DNA of 64,000 nucleotides from Doryteuthis pealeii (GCA_023376005.1 CM042142.1:54194145-54258144); one strand, 5' to 3'; shown: positions 10,503 through 22,160, counted from the first letter of the stretch. Notes: generated by a model from the sequence alone, not told the origin. Made by a program: numbers and translations.

Positions 10503-11100
10503 CGCCCTGTCGGCTGTGGCTGTAGAATACACCGACTGTGCCTCTGCAGAGGGGTAAAATTCCCCCAGATGAGGCCACCTGTTGGCCATGGGTGGTGACC
10601 TGTGATGCTTAAGGACGGAATCCTGGTGGCTGAGCAGTCCATGTCATGCAACACTTTACTTTGACCTTTAGGCAAGACGGGCGGTCGAAGTCATCCGACC
10701 ATTCCGCTGATTACGTCAAGCCCTAGCATCTATATCATTGTCTCAATTCTATTGCCCTTATGGCAAACCCGTATGATAGGAATTTTTCATGTGTGCTAGA
10801 AGGTGGTGGCTGGGTCTCCCTAGTTCCCTGATCATGACGTTAAACTAAATAGAGTTGTGAGGTTCCAATTTTAGAGCTCTGGGGAGTGTGGAGTATTGTT
10901 TTATCGCCGTTACTCCCAGGCCCACTCTGACTCGGAGAGGTAGTATCTGTCCGGGTCCCATCTATGGGTTAAATAGATTTTTAAAGATGAGTTTGAAAAT
11001 GTGTTTTAAGAAAAACTGAATACTCAAAAAGAATGGATAAAATAAAAACGTCTTTGACATAAAAAAGGTAGACATGCTGTAAAATCCAGCCAATCAACAA
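10503..11100 (+). repeat. Dispersed repeat A, near full length
   Basis: Complete order: CCGCCCTGTCGGCTG head, CTCTGCAGAGGGG, GGCCACCTGTTGGCC, GGACGGAATCCTGGTGGCTG, GACGGGCGGTCG, ATTGCCCTTATGGCAAACCC, GCTAGAAGGTGGTGGCTGGG, the GGTTCCAATT block, CCACTCTGACTCGGAG, and an AAATCCAGCCAATCAAC tail. It is about 600 bp and non-coding. A LINE 3' remnant lies immediately upstream, so A may derive from, or have landed beside, a LINE tail. Confidence 0.8.
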
Positions 11101-11489
11101 CATCCATTCTATAGCCTTCTTCGGGGGAGTAACCCACAAGGAACACGAGGAGGTCTAGTTGTTTATATTACAAGATGGCAAACAGAAAAATAGCAAGTAG
11201 AATCCCCCCACGAAGAATCCTGCTTGTTTGCTACGTCAGAAAGAACAAGTTCAAAGGTCCGAAAAATATGTTGCTATGTTAATAGCCCTTCTTCAAAGAA
11301 ATAGACAATATACTTACAGCGGGTTTATTATTATTTTGGTGCCAGTGTTATGTTTTCCAGATTTCAAATTAGTTCATCGGATCCTCATAAAAACGGACAG
11401 GAAAAAAATATCTGCTACAGTATCAGCCATAAATAAATACACATTTAACAATTTGGTTTAAAAAAAATAAATTTCCTTCTAAAACGAAG

Positions 11490-11715
11490 CTCCCAATCAT
11501 GGGGTAAATAGAAAAAATGTATTTAAAAAAATTGAGCTCCCATCAAGAATGAATAAAACAAAACGTGTTCGGTATAAAATAACCCAACAAGAGTTGACAT
11601 GCCATAAAGTCCAGCCAAGCTAAACCTAAGCAGTCCTGCCGGCGGAGCTTATAATACCTGTATCCCCTGAAGAAGGGCATGACATTAAACTGCATCTTGC
11701 AGTGATATATATTGT
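11490..11715 (+). repeat. Repeat A tail fragments
   Basis: GGGGTAAATAGAAAAAATG and CAAGAATGAATAAAAC lead to AAATAACCCAACAAG and a tail. A further block near 11640-11715 has the head-type CCTGAAGAAGGGCATGACAT and AAACTGCATCT motifs. Confidence 0.6.
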
Positions 11716-11734
11716 TCTGGTTCCAACGGGAAAA

Positions 11735-11850
11735 AATTCAATATTTTATAAAAAAAAAAAAAAAAAAAGGTCCGCAAAATGTATTATGGTTTCAGAAAAA
11801 AAAAAATTTTTATTCTTTTTTTTTTTCTGAAAAACATAATACATAATATA
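11735..11850. repeat. A/T-rich hairpin
   Basis: ATGTATTATGGTTTCAGAAA near 11779 is matched inverted by TTTCTGAAAAACATAATACA near 11831, around a short A/T loop. It is flanked by long A and T runs and has no coding value. Confidence 0.6.
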
Positions 11851-11976
11851 ATATTGTAAAAAATTGAAGAAACACCAGTTTATAAACGAATCATTCTTAA
11901 ACTTGTTTTTTTTTTTTTTTTTTTTTTTTTTCAATGTTTTTACAATATTACATACTGTCGGATTCACTTCCATTTT

Positions 11977-11978
11977 TC

Positions 11979-12056
<78 letters not shown>
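11977..12056. repeat. (CA)n(TA)n compound microsatellite
   Basis: A (CA) run of about 33 bp passes directly into a (TA) run of about 45 bp. A GTCGGATTCACTTCC motif just upstream marks the fold-back family seen at 359. Confidence 0.95.
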
Positions 12057-12057
<1 letters not shown>

Positions 12058-12374
12058 CTTGGAAGTAATCCTGTGACCCTGGGTTTAATGTCTCTTGGGT
12101 ATTCATCAGACAGCCATGCAATAAATATATATGCTAATATATATTTATTCTTATATATATAAGTTATGGTAGCGTGGACATGGAGTCAACAGCGCCTGCT
12201 TACTGACAGTTTTTCGCCAATACGATCTTCAGAATAATACCTTACCTTAACTTAAATATAAATTACATTGTTTACTTATGTAGATAATATGGGTGCTATA
12301 TTTATAATGAATATATATAAAGCCTGAGTAATGTACAGAATGTAAAATTACAAAGTGCTAACATTTATACAAAG

Positions 12375-12770
12375 TTGTTGGCTGGGACTGTATAATACGC
12401 CGACTGCACCTCTGCAGACTGCTAAGATCACCCCGGAATATGGTCTGGGGTAGTGGAGTGTTACATGTTAGTGATCCTAAAGCCTGAGGATAGGACTGTG
12501 GTGACTAATTTGTGCCCTAACATGTAACACTCTACTTCGGCCCTTACTTGTGCTAGACGGGTAGTCGGAGAGGCTCTTATCCGATCAAGTGTTGCATGTC
12601 TTGGACTGCTCAACTACCAGGGTTCCATCCTTAAGCATCACGGGTCGCCCCCCACGGCAACATGTGACCCCATTGGGGGGATTTTAGCCTTTAGTCGGCG
12701 TATTCTACAGCCCCAGACAACAGGGCATGGCATTGGGAAGCTCACAAGGGTTGATACGCCATTACACAAA
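12375..12770. repeat. Two heads of repeat A in inverted orientation
   Basis: Plus-strand head blocks (GACTGCACCTCTGCAGACTG, CTAGACGGGTAGTCGGAGAGG) occupy about 12380-12590. Minus-strand head blocks (GGGTCGCCCCCCACGGC, GTCGGCGTATTCTACAGCC) occupy about 12595-12735. Both are non-coding. A short A tail (GGGTTGATACGCC) closes the unit. The junction is a mosaic and not a simple insertion. Confidence 0.7.
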
Positions 12771-12796
12771 ATAACCAGCAAACTAGAAAATTGAAA

Positions 12797-12834
<38 letters not shown>

Positions 12835-12837
12835 AAC

Positions 12838-13110
12838 CCTTCCGCACAAGCAGAGTGTGACCCAAGGTCAATTCCTTAAACGGAGTTTAACAGGTTTGAA
12901 TTCAGAGTTTACCTTCCCCTAGACTGGTTATCTAGCCAAAGTTAAAGAGCCCATTATTCCATAATAGTTACCCATATATATTGGCGGAATTCTTGCTTTT
13001 CCCAGGGGTATTAGCGCGAAATCAAGTGCAAACATCCTAGTCCGGGATTTGAACTCTAGACGCCGATTCCATTTCCTACGACGATAACCGTTAATATATC
13101 CACAGCTCTC
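12838..13110 (-). repeat. SINE S2, near full length
   Basis: Runs from the tail (CCGCACAAGCAGAGTGTGAC) to the head (CCTACGACGATAACCGTTAA) in plus coordinates. The (TA)n run at 12801-12830 sits at its 3' end. Confidence 0.8.
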
Positions 13111-13960
13111 ATGTATGTATATGTCTGCATATTTTGGTAAACCAAAGCGAACTCGTCTCTGGAGAATTGGAACATTTCCTGTCGCAGATACCATGGCAGC
13201 AGACTCCGAAGGCGGATGCTTCGGGTGAGGAAAGTTGATAAGACCGGAACTTTTGAGACAAAAGATTCTCAAGTTTCCATTTTTGACTTCTAGCAGAGGA
13301 AGCTTACCTGGTGACGGCCATCTTGATCTTCTTACCCCCCCTCCTCTCTCTCTCTCTCTCTCTCCCCCGTACCCTCAAGGCAACTCTTTCCACCTTTTTA
13401 TACCACCAGTAAAACTAGTGTCCACCAGAGGAAACGACTTGGCTAATTATGAGGCATGTACAATCTTAATGTAATGGAGTTGCTATAGAAGATAATGTCT
13501 GGCCTAGTCTATCGTAAAATGCTTTATTTCTCTCGGGCTCATGTTATTCCAGACATCGTCTAGAGAGAAATGAATCCGGGCCGTATCATGTAAATATTCC
13601 TACGCAATAAAACGATCCGGTTGCTGGAGGACTACTTACATGGTTATTAGTTTATGTAAGACACAGAAAACGATACCAGCTTTCCAGACAGGCCAACAGA
13701 GAATGTTTATTCGATGTTGTGTTAAAAAGAGCGTAAAATGGCAATTTCAAAATATTAAATAAGGATAGGTTGCTAAAAAAAGCGGGGCGTCCAGATAAAT
13801 AAACAGTTTGGGCTTTTTATTGATTTTTTGAAAATTTCTTTTTTTTTTCTTTCATTTTTTTTTTTTTTTTTTTTTTTTTCATTTAAAAAAAAAGTTTTAT
13901 CATAACGCAGGTTTTTTTTAAAATTCTATGATTGTTCAGAAATAATAATTAAGCCACCAA
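13111..13960. other. Low-repeat spacer with a weak exon-like stretch
   Basis: At 13125-13230 a plus-strand frame reads FGKPKRTRLWRIG...DSEGGCFG and stops at a TGA that overlaps a donor-like GGTGAGG. There is no clear acceptor. A (CT)n tract lies at about 13343-13366, and a poly-T run near 13849-13880. The rest shows nothing identifiable. Confidence 0.25.
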
Positions 13961-13964
13961 TGTG

Positions 13965-14048
13965 ATTTGCACTTGCGTCTTCTCCCCTTGTAAGAGTCTC
14001 TCTGACGGAGTCATCACTTTACCAATTAAGCTACGAAAGCTAACCAAA
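13965..14048 (-). repeat. tRNA-like sequence, SINE head or pseudogene
   Basis: On the minus strand, TAGCTTAATTGGTAAAGTG resembles a tRNA A box and D arm, and CAAGTGCAAATCAC is a weak B box. The spacing is longer than in a normal tRNA and no acceptor stem closes, so a functional tRNA gene is unlikely. Confidence 0.35.
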
Positions 14049-14095
14049 ATACATCATTCAGATAAACCAAGTTGTTTTTCAAAACCTTATACAAA

Positions 14096-14097
<2 letters not shown>

Positions 14098-14132
<35 letters not shown>
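14098..14132. repeat. (TG)n microsatellite
   Basis: About 35 bp of pure TG, followed by TGTT-type degeneration. Confidence 0.9.
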
Positions 14133-14134
<2 letters not shown>

Positions 14135-14214
14135 GTTTGTTTGTTTTTGCTTTTTGTGTGTTTGGAGATTACTTTGTGGTTGGTTCGAAGTTCCGTGGAG
14201 GCTCCCAATTTTGA

Positions 14215-14335
14215 CAAGAAACACATGAAGAAAGCTGGAGGGCACATCGGCTGAAACGTTGTGTATATAACAATAAAGATTAGGACAAGAGTTCGGAAAA
14301 AAAAAACAAAAAACAATTAATACAAATTGCCAATC
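14215..14335 (+). repeat. Hammerhead-like terminus of a Penelope-like element
   Basis: ACAC at 14221 can pair with GTGT at 14261. The box ATGAAGA (eroded from CUGANGA) is followed by stem AGCTG/CGGCT, then GAAAC and GTT. This is the order of a type I hammerhead. The downstream part, AGAGTTCGGAAAA and AATACAAATT, matches the sequence after a similar core at 27596. It is a relic, with a damaged core box and no reading frame nearby. Confidence 0.5.
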
Positions 14336-14951
14336 CTCATCTTAAAAATTCAGACAAATAGAAAATACTAACTAATATCCCCACGAAGGAGGCTGCTTGT
14401 TGGTTCATTTTGTTTTCTTTTCATGGACGAATCTATGTCAATCATTATAATTAATAATTTTGACGTATTATCCTCCTGTCGAACTCCGGTGGCTTTTATT
14501 TTTTTCATCTTACTTTGCTTGGGTCGTCCCTTCTTCATCTGCGTGGATCGGCACGCATCAAAAGCAAGAATAATGAATAAGCCCCTGGTTACATTCGAAC
14601 TCACGCCCCCTTTACCCTCAGGGAAGCCTGATTCCACACACAAGTCTTTCCCTAGGTAGATGTGGCGTGCGTTCGAATCTTACCGGAGGCTTATTGTTTA
14701 TTCTACTTTCTGATGTGGGTTGATCTTCACTTGCGTAGAAGTGATAATCCGAATGATTTGATTTTTTTTTTAATAAACAAAGAAAATGGAATTAGGAAGT
14801 TTAAGCATAATGCTAGTCAAAATTATTATTATTATTATGTTGCGTACTTCCCTTGTTATGAATCATCAAAGTTACATAATGTATTTATCTATTACTTATT
14901 TGATTTTACTTTATTGAGCTTCATCTAAACCTTCAAATATGGTGTAATATA

Positions 14952-15606
14952 TCTTATTATAATGGAGATTGTGTGTTTTTCTGTCTGTAACCGAAACTAT
15001 ATTCCTACACAACTCACAATTCCCTTAGTTATTTACATCACATTCTCCATAATTTTATTTTTATCTAAACCTCAATTATTAATAAAATTGTCTTACATTA
15101 TTAATACTGTTAACTATGTCTACGTACTGATAACATGCAATTATATTTATATATACAACAAAATAGCGGTTTACAGTGTGAACGGGAAGGCTAATTTGCA
15201 TATTAATATTAAAAAATCGAATTTAATAAATATGTACTTAGTATTATTGATTTCTAACTGTTTGGTTTTATTTTAATGAATATAAGCAAAAATCTCTTCA
15301 ATGAATCTTAAATTAAATCCATTAACAAGATAAAATAACTGTCATTTTATTCTTTACTTCCTCTTATAACTAAATACTTAAATTAGAAAAAATAACAATG
15401 AAAGACGAGAGTGATGGAAGAGTAAATTTCAGTTGTTCCATTTTTTATCATACTCCCTCTATTTCAAATATTTTATTATACTCCCTCTGTTTCAAATCTT
15501 TTTATCTGTATTCTTATTTAGTTTCATTAGCCTTTCTAATTTAATACAATATTTTATTACATTAAAACTTAAATACTTGCACCCAGAGGGTGCATATATT
15601 TGCTAG
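14952..15606 (+). mobile_element. Non-autonomous Helitron, full length (655 bp)
   Basis: The 5' end is TCTTATTATAATGGAGATTG and the 3' end is TTTGCTAG, preceded by the hairpin GCACCC-AGA-GGGTGC (15579-15593). TC...CTAG ends with a 3' hairpin and insertion between A and T (A before 14952, T after 15606) are the hallmarks of Helitrons. No Rep/helicase is encoded. A frame of 104 codons from 14962 spans half the element and is kept, with changes, in other copies. It is hydrophobic and not recognised. Confidence 0.85.
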
Positions 15607-15641
<35 letters not shown>

Positions 15642-16930
15642 TATAATGATTTTAATTTATTTTATCTTTTTTATCACATCTGAATGCGATTTTCAGACCA
15701 AGTGGATAATTTGTGTTCGTGTTTTCCTTATGTGCTGTTATGTAGTGCATCCTGGAAAGTGCAAGCCATATGATTCTAGTTTGTGGGTCTTGGTGGAGAG
15801 GCTGGTTTTCTTTGTGTTGGATTTAAGGGGAGAGTTTTAATCTACAGTTGTATCAATTTTTCGATTTGCTACTTTTATTTTTCCTTTCTTGCCTTTAATT
15901 TATCTTTGTGTTGTTGTTGTGTTTTTTTTGGGGGGGGTTGTTTCTTGTCTATTTCATATATCATTATTATTATTATGTTTTTCTTCATACATATTAAGTT
16001 TTTAGGAATGTATTTTAGTCTTCGGAGTCATCAGTTTTATGTAGCTTAATAAGAATTTATTTTCATGCCTACATCTGGATATGAGTTCTGATCGTTTGTT
16101 AGGTAGTTTTTATTATCAGAAGGTTATTGTGATTTTTTTCTAGGTAAAGGTTGCATAGTTTTGCTATGTTGTTATAAGCTGGTGCTATTTTACTTATTTT
16201 CCAGGTTATTTTTGGTGTGATTTGGTTTGAATTTTTGAGTTCCCAAATGTGTCTGGGAAGTTTTGTGCTGCGTTCATATTTTTTGTTGTTTAAAAATAAA
16301 AGATAAATGAATATGAAGATAATAATAATAAATAAACAAACACCAAAATAGATTAAACGCAATAAAGGAAAAATAAAGTAATAAATCAAGTACTTGGTTT
16401 GAAAATCGCGAGAAACTGACAGTTACCAATCACCGATGACTTGGTCTTCCCTACCCTAACTTAGAAATGCACGCTCTATCAATGATATTGAACACCCTTT
16501 ACATATAAATAAATATAAACTGTGAGGAAAATATATACATGGTGTCTCAAGGGTATTTAAAAATTTAAAAAGAAAGCATGCATTTGTGTTTGTAATTTGA
16601 TTTTTTTTTCTAACATTAAAAAAAGGTATGAAATTATTTCTCCCTTGATGAAAAAAATTGATTGCTTGAGCTGCATAAAAAAAACTCATTCTCAGCTAAA
16701 ACACAGTTTTTATTTCATCATTAAATTTATACAATAGAAATGAATTTACTTCAGTAATAAAAAATATGCTGCGGTTTACTTCGCATTCTAAAAAGAAAAC
16801 CTATAAATTTATTAAAAAATTAAACATTCACTTTTACAACCTCTTTGGGGTCGCCCTATATATACGTATGAAGGACCGCAAAAAATGAACGACAGGTTTC
16901 GTATTTCACCTGAATTGTCACCTGTAACGA
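15607..16930. other. AT-rich region without recognised gene
   Basis: A short TA/TG run follows the Helitron end. Small frames at 15622-16049 and, on the minus strand, 16099-16689 are dominated by Phe, Ile and Tyr codons from T-rich sequence. A block TGAAGGACCGC...GGTTTCGTATTTCACC near 16870-16910 has a diverged inverse near 40115-40155. No gene could be supported. Confidence 0.4.
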
Positions 16931-17161
16931 TATCATTGTTTAAAAAAAAAAAGACCTGCCATAAAACCAACCAGCCAACCATCCATTAATTACACTGCAA
17001 TTTTAGGATTTGGTAATATTAAAAATACTAAATGACACCCGAACTTGTGTTTATAGTTTTAAAAATCTGCTGCAAATAACGTCCGTTGAGCAATGACCCA
17101 CCATAAAGATACGCACGACTAGTTAAGCGGCTTATTGACCTATATATGCCAAAGCAGTCAT

Positions 17162-17162
<1 letters not shown>

Positions 17163-17202
<40 letters not shown>
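17163..17202. repeat. (TA)n microsatellite
   Basis: A TA run of about 40 bp. Just upstream, around 16935-16980, lies a small tail of repeat A (CTGCCATAAAACCAACC). Confidence 0.9.
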
Positions 17203-17209
<7 letters not shown>

Positions 17210-17327
17210 TAATAGTTGATACAAACAAACGTTACGGTCCGATTAACAAGCAATCCAATTAGTCAGAATCTGTGATTACACTGATAAAAAGAAAATCAAG
17301 CTGAAACACTATATATATATATATATA

Positions 17328-17570
17328 GGACCGGTTTAGCTCAGTCGGTAGGGCGTCCAACAAGGAACCATAAGGTTCCTGTTTCGATACCGACCCACGC
17401 CAACTCAGCGTATGAGTAGCACAGGAATATATGCGGTAAAGTAAGGAGCTGATGGTGGCGCTCCACCTCGGACGTAAAAACAATCTCCTTTGTCTAGTGC
17501 TAGTGAAAAGAGGATATATTACTCCGCTTTTTGGATGATACCGAATTTAGGCCACGCCGGCGACTTTACT
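17328..17570 (+). repeat. SINE S1, near full length
   Basis: Head GGACCGGTTTAGCTCAGTCG with GGTAGGGCG, B box TTTCGATACCGACCC, then CCAACTCAGCGTATGAGTA and TCTAGTGCTAGTG. It ends in GCGACTTTACT-like bases beside a TA run. Some internal bases are lost relative to the 36695 copy. Confidence 0.85.
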
Positions 17571-17594
17571 AATATATATATATATATATATATA

Positions 17595-18213
17595 CTAGCA
17601 AATATATGCACCCTCCGGGTGCAAGTATTTGAATTTTAATGTAATGAAATATGTTAAATTTGAAATACTTTTGAAACTAAATAAAAATCCAAATAAAATT
17701 ATTTGAAACAGAGGGGGTATAATCGAAGAATAGAACAACTTTGAAACTAAGTCTTCCATCATTTTTCATCACTCCCTCCTTTTATTGCTGAATTTTCCTA
17801 ATTTAACTATTTAGTTAAATTAGGAAGTAAAGAATAAAATTACTGTTATTTCTTTATATTAAAGGATTTCTTTAAGATTTATCCCGAGTTTTTGCTCATA
17901 TTCAAAAAAAAACAAACAATTAGAAATCAATAATACCAAGCGCATATTTAATAAAATTAAACTTTTAATATCAATATGCAAATTAGCTTTCCTGTTCACA
18001 CTGTAACCCGCTATTTTGTTGCATATATAATACAATTGCATGTTATTAGAATGTAGATAAAGTCAAAAGTATTAATAAGGTAAAACAATTTTATCAATAA
18101 CTGAGGTTTAAATTAAAAATAATTCATGGTGAATGTGACACAAATAACTAAAGGAAATTATGACTTGAGTAATGATTTAGTTTCGGCTTCAGACAGACAA
18201 ACACACAATCTCC

Positions 18214-18220
<7 letters not shown>
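17595..18220 (-). mobile_element. Helitron copy, 5' end lost in a (TA)n run
   Basis: The CTAG terminus and the hairpin GCACCC-TCC-GGGTGC lie at the left. The 5' part retains ACAATCTCCATATAAT, but the TCTTATTA terminus has been replaced by TA repeats at 18219-18257. Confidence 0.8.
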
Positions 18221-18258
<38 letters not shown>

Positions 18259-19344
18259 TTTGAAAAGTAACTCCCTATTTTAAACTATTTATAATTTTTT
18301 TTATATGCAGTTACATTTTTCTCAATTCTCCAATGTATATTCCTTAATATGTGCCAATTAAACGTGTGTTGTTTTTCTTGATGGTGGTGCTTCTCCATAT
18401 TTTGATATTGTTGTTCCTGAATGGCTGAATCATCATTTTCCTGGGAGATGAATGGGTTTTCCGATTCAAGAGCTGTCACTCGGTCGATTCTTGCTCTGCG
18501 AGAGCTAAAATTTAAGGTAATAGAGAGCTACAGATACACCTATGTTAATAAATTCACGAAAAACCTTTTTAGTTTCCAAATTTATTACAAAGAAAAATAT
18601 TATTTATAATGAGATAAACACCAAATCATATTACAAAACAATTCATTACATTCTATGTTATTGTAGGGTTATTGTCGCTGGTTCCCGCTAAGGGCCTCGT
18701 GTATTTATTTATTTCTCTTCCTCTTTGCCTGCTGCTCGACCTACGAGACACAATGAGGTAGTCTTATGCCTACCCCTTTCTTGGTGGGGCTTCCCCCCCC
18801 TTATATTACTGTAAGTGAGTTCCCAGCATGGACTATTTCAGTCTCATGTCTGTTGCTTTTATGTTCATATTACTATTGTATACGTATGTATGTTTCATGT
18901 ACACTTCTATGTAATTTATGTAGATTCATATGCTGTACCATATTAAATGTTTTGTCCCTCAACCTTTGTCGGAGTTTGTTTGCGTTTCAACGAGTTATGA
19001 TTTTGTCGTAACCTTTGAATCTTACATTATTATAAAATACACTATTTTTCTTATTTAAAAAACGTTATAAAAGATTGGTTTTTTGGGGTTTTTTTGGGGG
19101 TTGTAACGTTTTTTAAATAAGGTGTATTGATAATGGATTAATGGCATTTCAGTTTATTTCAACGGGGGAAATTGATATGATATACAAAGAAATTGAGTTC
19201 CGAGCGAAACGAAGTAAACTCGTAAGTCAAGGTAGCACTGTATATATTATCATAGCTTCAAGTGAGTACTCTTCATACAAACAATGTACAGTTATATGGT
19301 TTCACGTATTTCAATCCAATACTGATAATTTTCAAGCAAATCTA
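18221..19344. other. Spacer with a TIR-like motif and a short hairpin
   Basis: After the TA run, GTGTTTGAAAAGTAACTCCC resembles a Tc1/mariner-type end, but no partner was found. Overlapping frames at 18285-18609 on both strands are unrecognised. TTATTTAAAAAACGTTA at 19050 pairs with its inverse at 19105. A CTCGTAAGTCAAGG block near 19220 belongs to the repeat interrupted at 7570-7870. Confidence 0.35.
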
Positions 19345-19486
19345 TTTGACCCATAGATTGGGCCCTAACAGCTACTACCACTCCAGGTCAGTGGACCTGG
19401 GAGTAATGGCAATGAAGGGGTGAATCAATGTTTTCCTAGAACTGGAGCTTTATGACTAGACGTAGTTTCGGTATAGCCAGGATGTC
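19345..19486 (-). repeat. Repeat A fragment
   Basis: Inverse blocks CATAGATTGGGCCCTAACAG, TGGACCTGGGAGTAATGGC and AACTGGAGC are present, directly before a family L LTR. Confidence 0.75.
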
Positions 19487-19491
19487 CCTCT

Positions 19492-19785
19492 TGAAGAATA
19501 ATCAAAGTTCCAATTACCGTCGAATTGGGAAGACATGGCAACAAACGGTTGTAACCCAATACAAACCCGAATAGTTATAAAGTCTACTGCAGAATGACAG
19601 GGTATTTATAAAACTCCACAATATCATTCAAATCAAGCAGCCAATCAGAACTCAAGGAATGGAATCACCCAAATTCGTGAATGGATCATTCTTGATTTCT
19701 ATAAATACCAACTGTCTTGGACACTGCTTAAGTTATACTTAGCTAGCTGCTGTTATTCAAACCAACAGTAGACTGACTGACTTCA
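19492..19785 (+). mobile_element. Family L LTR, diverged copy
   Basis: Starts TGAAGAATAATC and ends GACTTCA. It keeps CAAGCAGCCAATCAGAACTC and AACCAACAGTAGACTGACTG. No target duplication was seen, and the ends differ slightly from the other copies. Confidence 0.7.
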
Positions 19786-21031
19786 TTACCTTTTGGTGAG
19801 GATTATTATCCCACTACATGGGGGGGGGGTAAATAAAAATTCCCAAGAGCCCTCAGACAGGAAGACCCCTCTGGACATAAACAGAGAAAAGACCCCCTTC
19901 CTGTTGTCAAATAGAACCCTAGAATTTTTCCAAAGCTGACCTTATTGGGAACACAGGTTATTGTGACTCGGAATAAAAATCTCTTCTCCACGAAATAGCT
20001 ATGAACCTAGAAATCGTCTGACCCTTAAATGTATCCTTGTCTTTTCGTTTTCCTTCCTTAATTCCGCTTCAAAAAGAAGAACCACATGTGATGGTGTTTC
20101 AAAGAAAAGAAACCAGCAAACACGAACCAAATAACCTAAAAGCCTAATCACACATAAAATCCTTATCCCCATAGGAAACAGCATATTCTAAGCCCCACCG
20201 ACGAGGTGGTTTTCACTTTAGAGTTCTTTTTTTTTATTTCTTGTACCTGATAACACTATTCTCAATTCCACCCACCCAACTCTCTTCATATCTTTCGCTC
20301 GCCTCACACGCGCGCACAAATAAATACACATATAAATACACTTAAAATGTTGCTGGATTAACGTCCGTATTTCAATAGATACCAATAGCTCCAATCTACT
20401 GAACAAACGAGAAAATAGAGCGAATGTGTGTGTGGGGGGGGTAGAGATGTGGGTAGAATTTATCGATTCTAATCAAACAGTATCAGCGCCAGCCAATCAA
20501 TGTAACGTAATGACCTAGCCCTAATTTAATATATATTCAATTACGCAACCAGTGGTGAGTTTCAGCCATTTTCTTGTATGATCAAAATTTAATTCATCGA
20601 TTAATTAATTCCTTTATTTATTAATAACCTTTTATTGGGGAATTAACAATAATTAATGTAGAACAAGAAATCGTCCCTGGTAATTGGTGATATTTAAAGG
20701 CGTTTTCTCTTCGTTCTGTCCAGCAGTTTGAGAACATTTTAAATCCGAAAATTATATAACGGTGCAGCAAAGACGGAGAGGGGGGTAGTTATCTATTTAC
20801 CCAATCCGTTTGCCACAGGTAGGATGTAACACAAGGCCGCAAGTGAGGCGCATCCAGCGTGGATCATATTCGCTATTCGGTAGAAATGGATCTGCGAGAC
20901 TAATTTGTTCACCATTACACCACAATGGTACACTCTCAAAGATGGAGAAGGGTAGTTACAAGCTAAAAACGCTAGCAGTTGTAAATCTAAAAATCTGATC
21001 TATGTCTAAAAATTGAATAAAACTTGTAAAA
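19786..21031. other. Spacer without recognised gene
   Basis: Small minus-strand frames (19806-20406) have no recognisable domain. A stub of an S2 tail (GGTAGGATGTAACACAAGG) lies near 20820. The rest is AT-rich. Confidence 0.35.
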
Positions 21032-21280
21032 AGTAAAGTCGGCGGGGCGGCCTAAAGTCGGTATCAGCTAATCAGCGAGGGAGTCTAACTCCTTTTCAAT
21101 AGCGCTAGACCAAGGAAATTGTTCTGGCGTCTGAGGTGGAGCGTCACACCTAATATCAGCTACTTACTTTACCGCACAGATCCCTGTGCTACTCATACGC
21201 TGAGTTGGCGAGGACCGGTATCGAACTAGGAACCTTGTGGTTTCTAGTCGAACGCTCTACCGACTGAGCTAACCCGGCCG
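21032..21280 (-). repeat. SINE S1, full length
   Basis: Minus-strand head TTAGCTCAGTCGGTAGAGC, B box TTCGATACCGGTCC, and a 3' end GTCGGCGGGGCGGCC-type block. It is about 249 bp and among the better preserved copies. Confidence 0.85.
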
Positions 21281-21417
21281 TATAAAACTCGTAGAAAACC
21301 TAAAATTTTAAAATGTCAACGAGATAATCTTGCGAAAACTTTTGACCTGTTCAGGTATTTTAAATTTTAGGTTTTATATATATATATTATATATATATGT
21401 GTGTGTGTGTGTGTGAG

Positions 21418-21858
21418 AATGGGAAATGAATCCGACAATATGAGGAAAAAAAAGAAATGTAGATGGATAAAAATGAATTTTATCGATATCACTTACACAT
21501 GTTTTAAAAAAAAAAATTAACCGTCCCTAAACGGCGTCTGCGTTCATAAACATTTTTTAAAATATTCTTTTTCGAACTTTTTGAAATTCCATTTTTGTCT
21601 CCAACTCAAAAAATAAAAATTCTACTCTGATGAAGGTCGGCAAAATCTGTGTACGGAACATTTTATGCATTTTTCCTATTATTATCATCATCATCATTTC
21701 AACTCCATCTGATTATTTTAATAATAATAATAACGTAAATCCGTATACATTTTGATAAACAGACCGAAACACATGTGTAAGTGATATCGATTAAAAGTGA
21801 TATCGATAAAATTCATTTTTATCCATCTACATTTCTTTTCTTTACTCATTTTTTCCTC

Positions 21859-21865
<7 letters not shown>
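21418..21865. repeat. Fold-back element with 60-95 bp inverted arms
   Basis: The left arm (about 21440-21505, AATGTAGATGGATAAAAATG then ATCGATATCACTTACACATG) is inverted at about 21768-21845. The left edge has GAAATGAATCCGACAATATG, the motif shared with other fold-backs. The spacer contains CTCTGATGAAGGTCGG with a later GGAACATT, a possible eroded hammerhead core. It is non-coding, and the right edge dissolves into (TA)n. Confidence 0.65.
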
Positions 21866-21907
<42 letters not shown>

Positions 21908-22094
21908 CAATTTTGCTGAATACAACAGAATCCAAATTGTGTAATTTTTTTTTTCAATACTAATGATTTTTTTTTATTCGAAAGCAATATTCTGAATACT
22001 TTCGGTGATCTTTTGAAACCATTATCAATATATTTTAGAGGTTGTCATTGTTTATATATATATATATATATATACACTTATTATTATTAAACAT

Positions 22095-22160
22095 TCGACA
22101 GAAATCGAAACCGGGAGTCCAGCAGAGACTTTACCGCTCGGCCACCGATACGCACCGCAC
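22095..22160 (-). repeat. tRNA-like sequence
   Basis: On the minus strand, TGGCCGAGCGGTAAAGTC resembles a Leu/Ser-type A box, and CCGGTTTCGATTTCTGTCG a B box. The acceptor stem does not close convincingly. It is likely a SINE head or a tRNA pseudogene. Confidence 0.4.

Noticed and set aside
18285..18609. Overlapping frames on both strands as genes
   Set aside because: No splice sites, no recognised domain, and the composition is ordinary for this AT-rich DNA.
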